Below are positions 37,231 to 44,700 of a DNA stretch of 64,000 bases, in pieces. Where the stretch lies: NCBI RefSeq assembly GCF_020009625.1, contig NZ_JAIHLP010000002.1, forward strand, positions 62,001 to 126,000, read 5' to 3'. Position numbers and translations under genes: made by a program. Source of the stretch: Leifsonia poae (GTDB lineage: Bacteria > Actinomycetota > Actinomycetes > Actinomycetales > Microbacteriaceae). The notes under the pieces are model-generated. The model saw only the letters and a program-made list of their open reading frames with translations. It ran no database searches and had not been told where the DNA came from. How positions within the stretch are numbered: the first letter of the stretch is position 1; every line of letters starts with the position of its first letter.

Positions 37231-38039
37231 CGTCAGCCGTCGACGTGAGCGTGCGCAGCGATGTCGGGGTGGTGCGCTCGGTCAACGAAGACAGCATGCT
37301 GGCCGTCGACCCGGTGTTCGTCGTGGCCGACGGGATGGGCGGTCACGCCCGCGGCGACGCCGCGAGCCAGGCGGCCGTGGCGACGCTCGCCCGAGTGCTC
37401 CCCGCGGGCGCCCGGCCGACACCGGATGAGGTGATCGCCGCGATCGACGAGGCGAACACGGCAGTGCGTGCGCTCTCGGGCGCTGAGGAGTCTGGTATCG
37501 CCGTCGCCGGCACCACGCTCACCGGGGTGGTGCGCGTGCGCGTCCCCGACAACGGTGAGCAGTGGATGGTCGTGAACGTCGGCGACTCCCGGGTCTACCG
37601 GTGGAACGGACGGGAGCTCGACCAGCTGACCGTGGACCATTCGGCCGTGCAGGAGCTGGTGGATGCTGGCTTGATCACGGTGGCTCAGGCCGCCGTGCAT
37701 CCCGAGCGGAACGTGATCACTCGAGCGCTCGGGGCCGAAGACCTGGTCGACACCGATGTGCTGCTCGTGGAACCGCGTGGCCGTCAGACTTTCCTCATCT
37801 GCTCGGACGGTCTCACGAAGGAGCTCGACGACACCGAGATCGCGCGCATCCTCGCCGACACACGCGGCGCGTATGCCGCGGATGCGCTCGTCGAGGCTGC
37901 AATCGAGGCCGGCGGACGCGACAACGTGACGGTGGTCGTGGTTGAATCGGTGACCGGGGAGGCCGACTCGGCTGCCGAAGACACCCGCGACCGGGTCGAG
38001 GAGACCGGGTCGATCGAAGACACCAGACCGAGAGGGTAG
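37227..38039 (+). CDS. PP2C-type Ser/Thr protein phosphatase
   Basis: 270 residues, the cytoplasmic catalytic domain only (PstP-type enzymes often have a membrane helix; none here). All metal-binding motifs are present: RSVNEDS, VFVVADGMGGHARGD, VNVGDSRVY, LICSDGLT and GRDNVTVVVV. It should remove phosphate from Ser/Thr in an Mn2+/Mg2+-dependent reaction, reversing the kinase encoded two genes downstream. Its start overlaps the end of the TerC gene, so it is probably under the same Mn2+ riboswitch. The last 30 residues are acidic and disordered. Confidence 0.92.
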   Translation: MTSAVDVSVRSDVGVVRSVNEDSMLAVDPVFVVADGMGGHARGDAASQAAVATLARVLPAGARPTPDEVIAAIDEANTAVRALSGAEESGIAVAGTTLTGVVRVRVPDNGEQWMVVNVGDSRVYRWNGRELDQLTVDHSAVQELVDAGLITVAQAAVHPERNVITRALGAEDLVDTDVLLVEPRGRQTFLICSDGLTKELDDTEIARILADTRGAYAADALVEAAIEAGGRDNVTVVVVESVTGEADSAAEDTRDRVEETGSIEDTRPRG

Positions 38040-38050
38040 GTTCGAACGCC

Positions 38051-39280
38051 GTGTTCGAGGTTCAGCAGGCCGCCTCTGGGGAGTGGACGGTGGTCGTGTC
38101 GGGCCGCCGCGTGCTGCTCGTCGAAGCTCCCGAACAGGTGGATCGGATCGGGTCGTACCGACGTGCCCTCGCCGACGGTTTCGCCGCCGCGCTCGAAGCG
38201 CTGGCCGTCGACGGTTTCGCTCGCACGCCGGCGTTCGCCCTGGCGGAGACGGGGGATGGGCAGGTTCTGCTCGCGGTCCGCGGTATCGTGACCGCCACCC
38301 TCACGGTCGACGGAACGGAGCGGATCGTCGACGCCGCCGGGGTGTCAACCTGGCTCGAACAGCAGGTCGCCGGTGTGAGCGCTCTGCGACTGGCGGTGCC
38401 CGGGCACGACTCGCTTCTCGCGCCGCTTCCGCTTTGCGACGGTGCGGTATGGGCCACCACCGTGGCGTGGCCGGCGGCGGCGCAGCCAGAGCGTGCGCCG
38501 CAGAACGGGGCAGCGCCGCGACGGGCGCCGATCACCGCACCGATCGTCGTCGAGGCGCAGCCGCCTGCGGAAGCGGAAGCGCCCGCAGAGGCGGAGCCGC
38601 CTGCCGTGATCCCGATCGCGCAGGCGACGATCGCCGAGGCGACGATCGCCGAGGCGACGATCGCCGCCCCGGCCGAGGCTGCCGGCTACGACCACCTTTT
38701 CGGGGCGACACTCATGCGCAGCGTGGAAGACGCGGCCGTTCGACCCGAGACGGACGACGTCGACGCGCCTGCCCGAATCGACATCCCGGGGTTCATCACC
38801 GACTCGGCTCCGCCGCCCGCGACGGAACGCGAAGGCGATCACGACGGTATGACCGTCTTCAGCGGCAGTTTCAGCGAGCGCCGCGATCGCGGGGGAGCCG
38901 ACCAGCCGGCCCCGATGGTCGCACCGGTGGCTGCCGCGCCGCGCTTCTTCGTCGATCTCTTCGACGGGCGCCGCGAATATCTGGTTCCGCCGATCGTCGT
39001 CGGGCGGTCGCCGGTCGCCTCCAGCACGTCACGCGGGCCGGTTCCGCGCCCGATCACCGTCACGAGCGACGAGCAGGACATCTCCCGCAGCCACGCCACC
39101 ATCGCGGTCGAGGGGGACAGCGTCGTCGTCACCGACCTGCACTCGCGCAACGGCACGGTGATCGTGTTGCCGGGGAAGTCGCCGCAGAAGCTGCGGCAGG
39201 GAGAGCCGACGACAGTGATCGCCGGAACGGTCGTCGACCTCGGCAGCGGCATCACGCTCACCGTCGGGCAGGACGCATGA
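38051..39280 (+). CDS. FHA-domain protein with acidic/Ala-Pro-rich linker
   Basis: 409 residues. The N-terminal 130 residues form a globular domain of unknown family (GRRVLLVEAPEQVDRIGSYRRALADG). Then comes a low-complexity linker (about 155-290), rich in Ala, Glu and Pro with an ATIAE repeat. A C-terminal FHA domain (about 297-405) has VVGRSPV, ISRSHATI and LHSRNGT, the phosphothreonine-binding residues. It could bind phosphorylated partners of the kinase encoded next; the Thr-containing linker could itself be phosphorylated. TAGGTT (38037-38042) ends 8 bases before the GTG. Its stop overlaps the kinase start (ATGA). Confidence 0.88.
   Translation: MFEVQQAASGEWTVVVSGRRVLLVEAPEQVDRIGSYRRALADGFAAALEALAVDGFARTPAFALAETGDGQVLLAVRGIVTATLTVDGTERIVDAAGVSTWLEQQVAGVSALRLAVPGHDSLLAPLPLCDGAVWATTVAWPAAAQPERAPQNGAAPRRAPITAPIVVEAQPPAEAEAPAEAEPPAVIPIAQATIAEATIAEATIAAPAEAAGYDHLFGATLMRSVEDAAVRPETDDVDAPARIDIPGFITDSAPPPATEREGDHDGMTVFSGSFSERRDRGGADQPAPMVAPVAAAPRFFVDLFDGRREYLVPPIVVGRSPVASSTSRGPVPRPITVTSDEQDISRSHATIAVEGDSVVVTDLHSRNGTVIVLPGKSPQKLRQGEPTTVIAGTVVDLGSGITLTVGQDA
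38624..38666 (+). repeat. 15-bp tandem repeat in the FHA gene
   Basis: Two full copies and one partial copy of GCGACGATCGCCGAG, encoding ATIAE-ATIAE-ATIA in the linker of the FHA protein. Copy number could vary between strains by slippage. Confidence 0.8.
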
Positions 39281-40923
39281 GGAGACTCGCCTCGACACCG
39301 CCGGAGCTGCCGGGCCTCCGGTTCATCCGACTGCTCGGGTCGGGCGGGTTCTCCGATGTGTTCCTGTACGAGCAGCAGCTGCCGAAACGGAGCGTCGCCG
39401 TCAAGGTGCTCCTCACCGACAGTGTGGACGACGCGGCTCGGGAACATTTCGTGGCCGAGGCGAACCTGATGGCGCAGCTGTCTGCGCACCCGTACATCGT
39501 GACGATCCACCACGCCGACATCGCGGCCGACGGTCGGCCGTATCTGGTGATGGAGTACTGCTCGGGAGCCTCGCTCGGCGACCGATTCAAGCGGGAACGG
39601 TTCAGCGCCGAGGATGCACTTCGCACCGGGGTGCGGCTGTCGAGCGCGGTGGCGACGGCGCACAGCGTCGGAATCCTGCACCGCGACATCAAGCCGGCGA
39701 ACGTACTGACGACCGACTTCGGCTGGCCGGCGCTCACCGATTTCGGGATCGCGTCGACGCTCGAAGAGCTTCCCGTGCACACCGCGTCACTGAGCGATCT
39801 GAGGGGCGGTGTCGTCGACACGGGCACCAGCGGGAGCCGCTCGGTCGGGCTCAGCGTTCCCTGGTCGCCTCCTGAGATGTTCGGCGACGACCCGCAGCCG
39901 GATGTGCGCAGCGATGTCTTCTCGCTTGCCGCGACCATCCACACGCTTCTCGCCGGGCGTTCGCCATTCGAAGTTCCCGGTCGCTCCAACGGCACGCTCG
40001 ACCTGATCGGCCGTATCGAGCGCGGGATGATCACGCCGATCGACCGAGATGACCTGCCGCGGTCCCTCGTGTCCGCGGTGCAGAAGGGGATGGCCACCCG
40101 TCGGGAGGACCGGTTCGCGACGGCCGTCGACTTCGCGCGGGCCCTGCAGCGCGTCGAACTCGAACTCGGGTTCGCGCCGACGAGCATCGACGTGCCGAAC
40201 CTGCGTGTCGTCGATGAACGTCCGGTGGCGCCGTCGGCGGACGAGACGCGGGTCCGATCGGTCGCCACGATCGATGCCCAGGGCGTCGGCAAGCCGCCTG
40301 CCGCTCGGCGGTCGGCTGCCACTCCGGCCGCCGATACGCCGGCCGTCCCGGCGGATGCTGAGCCCACCCGTATCCGGGGATCTCTTCCGTCGGTCGATCC
40401 TGATTCGACGCCGGCGGTTCCGATCGAGAGCACGATCGTCCGGCCGCGATCGTCGTCGGCGAAGGCACACCCCGACGCGCCCGGCCAGGCGCCCGCCGTC
40501 GCACCGCCCCGCCGTTCCCGCTGGCTCCTTCCCACGATCGCGGTCGCGGCGGTGCTCGTGGTGGCCGGTGGCATCCTGGCGGCTGTACTGGTGCCGAGCA
40601 CAGGGCCGGCGGCGGGGCACTCGGGTCGGCCGGGGTCGGCCGGGGACGGCACCGTCGCGGTGACGGTCGTGCCCGCACCGACCCTCGTGTCGGCCACCCG
40701 CGCACCCGACGGCAGCTCCGCGACGATCGTCTGGAGGACCGAGAAGCCGGTCGAAGGCGATCAGTACCAGTGGCGGCGCGAGGGAACGACCGACGCGCCG
40801 ACTGTCACGGGTGAGCCGCGGGCGCAGCTGACCGGGCTCACGGCCGGTGTCGGCGCCTGCATCGAGGTGGTCACGGTGCGCTCCGGCCGTACCTCGGCGC
40901 CATTGAAGGCGTGCTCGCCGTGA
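39277..40923 (+). CDS. Membrane Ser/Thr protein kinase with extracellular Fn3-like domain
   Basis: 548 residues. Kinase domain (about 14-290): GSGGFSDVF loop, K43 in VAVKV, catalytic HRDIKPANV (D137), DFG at 155-157, SPPEMF. A Pro/Ala/Thr-rich linker (about 300-412) is followed by one helix (WLLPTIAVAAVLVVAGGILAAV, about 415-438) and an outer domain with an Fn3-like fold (TLVSATRAPDGSSATIVWR ... ACIEVVTVRSG) that could sense a wall or protein ligand. Overlaps the FHA gene (ATGA) and the HTH gene (GTGA). Probable targets are the neighbouring FHA proteins; the PP2C enzyme would reverse it. Confidence 0.92.
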   Translation: MRRLASTPPELPGLRFIRLLGSGGFSDVFLYEQQLPKRSVAVKVLLTDSVDDAAREHFVAEANLMAQLSAHPYIVTIHHADIAADGRPYLVMEYCSGASLGDRFKRERFSAEDALRTGVRLSSAVATAHSVGILHRDIKPANVLTTDFGWPALTDFGIASTLEELPVHTASLSDLRGGVVDTGTSGSRSVGLSVPWSPPEMFGDDPQPDVRSDVFSLAATIHTLLAGRSPFEVPGRSNGTLDLIGRIERGMITPIDRDDLPRSLVSAVQKGMATRREDRFATAVDFARALQRVELELGFAPTSIDVPNLRVVDERPVAPSADETRVRSVATIDAQGVGKPPAARRSAATPAADTPAVPADAEPTRIRGSLPSVDPDSTPAVPIESTIVRPRSSSAKAHPDAPGQAPAVAPPRRSRWLLPTIAVAAVLVVAGGILAAVLVPSTGPAAGHSGRPGSAGDGTVAVTVVPAPTLVSATRAPDGSSATIVWRTEKPVEGDQYQWRREGTTDAPTVTGEPRAQLTGLTAGVGACIEVVTVRSGRTSAPLKACSP

Positions 40924-41639
40924 GGCCGCTGACGATCGACTATTGCGGCGAGCTCTACACCGTCACCGAACCGCAGGAGTTCGGGATCGGTCGCGAGTCG
41001 GACCTCTCGATCGACGACAACCCGTATCTCCACCGCCGGTTCCTCTCGATCTCCAGCGACTTCGGGATGTGGTGGCTGGCGAACGTCGGCACGCTCCTCA
41101 CCGCGACCGTGAGCGATTCGACCGGAACGGTGCAGGCGTGGCTTGCGCCGGGGGCGAAGCTGCCGATCGTCTTCCAGACGATGCACGTGATGTTCAGCGC
41201 GGGCGCGACGACCTACGATTTCACGATCACCAGCGAGGACGACTACTTCAACACGGCGGTGACGGTGAACGACTCCGGCGGGTCGACGACCGTACTTCCG
41301 GTGACCCTCACGACGACCCAACGTCAGCTCATCGTGGCACTGGCCGAGGGAGTGCTCCTGCAATCCGTGCCGGGGAGGGGGACTATCCCCAGCTCGGCGG
41401 AGGCGGCAGCGCGGCTCGGGTGGAGCATGACGACCTTCAACCGCAAGCTCGACAATGTGTGTGACAAGCTGGACAAGCTCGGTGTAGCGGGGCTGCGAGG
41501 CGGCCGGGGCAAGCTCGCCACGAACCGGAGGGCACGTCTCGTGGAGTACGCCGTGACGACGCATCTCGTCGGACTCGACGATGTGGCCGCGCTCGACGAC
41601 GTCTCGGCGCCGGGCGAAGAGGACCCGGCCGGTCCCTGA
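40920..41639 (+). CDS. FHA-like/HTH two-domain protein, putative phospho-responsive regulator
   Basis: 239 residues from a GTG at 40920 overlapping the kinase stop (GTGA), with GAAGG 10 bases upstream. The N-terminal 120 residues look like a diverged FHA domain (EFGIGRESDLSIDDNPYLHRRFLSIS; GR...S is kept, the NG part is not). The C-terminal 110 residues form an HTH (TTQRQLIVALAEGVLL, PSSAEAAARLGWSMTTFNRKLDNV). An FHA plus HTH layout recalls EmbR, a phospho-controlled activator in mycobacteria, although the order of domains differs. It may regulate the giant surface-protein operon that starts 93 bases downstream. It could instead be an adaptor without DNA binding. Confidence 0.7.
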   Translation: MRPLTIDYCGELYTVTEPQEFGIGRESDLSIDDNPYLHRRFLSISSDFGMWWLANVGTLLTATVSDSTGTVQAWLAPGAKLPIVFQTMHVMFSAGATTYDFTITSEDDYFNTAVTVNDSGGSTTVLPVTLTTTQRQLIVALAEGVLLQSVPGRGTIPSSAEAAARLGWSMTTFNRKLDNVCDKLDKLGVAGLRGGRGKLATNRRARLVEYAVTTHLVGLDDVAALDDVSAPGEEDPAGP

Positions 41640-41651
41640 CCGACGCTGCCG

Positions 41652-41669
41652 ATGGGGAGTCATCCCCAT
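41652..41669. promoter_or_regulatory. Inverted repeat upstream of the giant-protein promoter
   Basis: ATGGGGA (41652-41658) pairs with TCCCCAT (41663-41669) around 4 bases. It is 29 bases before the -35 box and may be an operator or a small terminator. A similar GGGGA-CTA-TCCCC occurs inside the HTH gene at 41378-41390. Confidence 0.4.
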
Positions 41670-41698
41670 TCCGCCCCCGTATGGGTGTCGTGTTAGCG

Positions 41699-41728
41699 TT
41701 GACAGGCTTTCCGACAGGGGGATATCAG
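41699..41728 (+). promoter_or_regulatory. Promoter of the giant surface protein operon
   Basis: A consensus -35 TTGACA at 41699-41704 is followed, after 16-18 bases, by GATATC/TATCAG (41721-41728) as a -10. The predicted start of transcription falls at or next to the GTG at 41733, so the mRNA may be leaderless. Confidence 0.6.
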
Positions 41729-41732
41729 AGCA

Positions 41733-44700
41733 GTGGGATCAGTGACGGCGTGGATACGCAAACGCAAGACGCTTGCGTCGATCACAGCCTTGGCGGTGGT
41801 GGCCGGTGTTCCCCTCACGATCGCCGTTCTGCACCGCGGATTCCCGGTGAACGCGGTGAACCTCGACACGAGGGATGTGTGGGTCACCAACGGCGAGAAG
41901 CTCCTCGGCGGCCGCCTCAACCACCAGATCAACGAGCTGGATGCAGCCGTGACCGGTGCGAGCGCCGATCTCGATGTTCTGCAGGACGGCAACGCATACT
42001 TCCTCACCGACACGGTGCACGGCACCGTTGATCGCATCGACCCGGCCTTCGTCTCTCTCGGCGGGCGCATCCAGGTGCCGGAACGTTCTGAAGTCGCCTA
42101 TGGCGCCAACACCCTCTCGGTGCTCTCGCCGAGTGGCGAGCTGTGGGTGATCGACGCCTCCGGCCGGCTGGACTTCGACAAGACGAAGACCAAGCCCGTG
42201 GTGAAGGTGGGGCAGGATGCCCGCCTGGCGGTCGCCAAATCGGGCAAGACATTCGTCGTTGCACCGAAGGGCGACCGTCTTTACACGGTCGATCACCCGG
42301 GCGCTGCTCCGTCGACGGCATCCTTCCCGGTGCCCGGTCGGTTCCAGCTCACGGCGGTGGGTGACGAACCCGTCGTGTTCGACAGCCAGGGCAACCGCGT
42401 GATCACAGGCGACGGGAAGACGATCGATCTGCCGGCCACAGGTCTGCGCGTGCAACAGCCTGGGGATGCGGACGCTTCGGTTCTGGTGGCGACCGCATCG
42501 AGCCTGCTGAGTGTTCCGCTCGACGGTGGCAGGGTTGTCGCGCATCCGGCCGGCGCCACGTCGTCGGGCGGCGTGACGACGGTGTCTGCGCCCGTGCGAT
42601 TGGGGTCGTGCTCGTATGGGGCCTGGGCGGGCTCGGCGCGCTACCTGTACGCCTGTGATGGCCAGAAGCCGATCGGCGTCGACATCGACCAGCCCGTTCA
42701 GGGCGACGACCTGGAGTTCCGGGTGAACCACGGCGTCATCGCGCTCAACAATCTGCGCGACGGCAATGCCTGGGTCGTTTCCTCCACGATGCGCCTCGTG
42801 CAGAACTGGGCCCAGCTGAAACCGAACGAGACGACGGTGCAGGGCGACACCGGCGAAGAGAAGCCGGTTCTGCAGTCGTTCGCCGACACGCTCGCCCAGC
42901 GTTCGAAGGTGAATCGTCCCCCGACGGCCGTGAATGACTCGTTCGGGGTGCGTCCCGGGCGCTCGACAGTGCTTCCGGTTCTCACGAACGACACCGATCC
43001 CGATGGCGATGTGCTGACGATCACCGAGACGTCGAGCATTCCCGAGAGTCAGGGAAGCCTCGCCCTCGTCGAGGGCGGTCGTGCAATCCAATTCACGCCG
43101 AACGCCGACCTGAGCGGCACCATCTCGTTCCGCTATTCGATCGACGACGGACGTGGTGGAACGTCGTCGGCGCAGGTGGACGCCACGCTGCGCCAGCCCG
43201 ACCAGAACACGGACCCGGTCGCGAGCCGCACGAGTACCGCGCAGACCGAGGTGGGACAGTCGGTGTCGTACGACGTGCTGAACGACTGGAGCGACCCCGA
43301 CGGCGACGACCTCTCGCTGGTGGGCGCGGCAGCAACGACGGAAGACGATGTGCAGTTCAAGCCGGACGGCGAGATCACCTTTACGAGCAAGACCGGGCAG
43401 ACCGGCTCCAAAGAGGTCAACGTCACGGTCTCGGATGGGCGGAAGAGCACCACGGGCAGCCTGCTCGTCACCGTCAAAGCGGCCGGAACGCTCGACCCGG
43501 TGGCCGTGCCGGACTTCGGTGCGGGATTCACCGGCCAGCCGATCGTGGTGAACCCGCTCGGCAATGACACGTCGCCCTCGGGGGAGCCGCTCACGCTCGT
43601 GGGCGCCAGCCTCGATGGCGACGGCGCGCAGGTGACGACGGATGCGGCGCGTGGCACGGTCACTGTGCTCGGCAATGCTCCGGGCGAGTACTACGTCACC
43701 TACACGCTCGGCGCCGGTCCGAAGTCGACGACCGGTCTGATCCGCGTGAACATCGCTCCGAACGGCACGTCCGATGCGCCGCCGGTCGCGGTGACGGACA
43801 CGGCCTATGTGCGTCCAGGAGAGCCGACCAGTGTGAACGTGCTCGACAACGACGAATCACCCTCCGGGCGTGTGCTCGTCGTTCGTTCGGTCACGGCGGG
43901 CGCCGGCGCCGAGGATCTGAACGTCGAGGTCTTGGACAACGCAGTGGTCAAAGTCACCGCGCCGACCGTGCTCGCCCAGCAGGTGCAGCTCGTCTACACG
44001 GTCTCCGACGGCATCCATGAGGCGAAGGCCGGGATCACGGTCGTGCCGGTCCCTCCGCTGGTGACCCATCAGCCCCCGGTCGCCGTGGAGGATGTCGTCA
44101 CTGTGCGGGCCGGCGATATCGCCAGCGTGCCGGTGATGGACAACGACTCCTCGCCCGACGATGCGCCGTTCACGCTGGATCCCACCCTGCGCGATGCGAG
44201 CACGGCCGGTCCCGGATCGACGGTCTTCGTCAGCGGGAAGCTCGTGCGCTATCAGGCGCCGAAGACCGCCGGGCAGTACAGCGTGGTCTATGGCATCACC
44301 GACAAGGTCGGTCAGAAGGCCCAGGCGACCGTGACCTTCGTGGTGACGGCACCGGACAAGGGCACGAACCGTGCGCCGCAGCCGCAACCCCTGACCATCC
44401 GCGCGTTCGCCGGGTCGGCTGTTCCGGTTGATGTGCCGCTCAACGGCATCGACCCCGACGGCGACTCCGTGACGCTCGACGGTCTCGGCAGCCAGCCCAC
44501 CCTCGGCCGGATCTCGGACAGCTCCAGCAGTTCGTTCACGTACGAGGCTTACCCGAACTCGGCCGGCACCGACACCTTCACGTACCGGGTGAAGGACACC
44601 TACGGCAAGACGGCGACCGGCACGGTCACCATCGGGGTCGTGCCGCGGCCGGCCGCAGTTCAGCCCCCGATCGCGTCGAACGATCCTGTGCAGGTGAAGC

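Noticed and set aside
38624..38666. Short tandem repeats as a CRISPR array
   Set aside because: The units are directly adjacent with no spacers, in frame within a coding sequence; no CRISPR array or cas gene is seen in the window.
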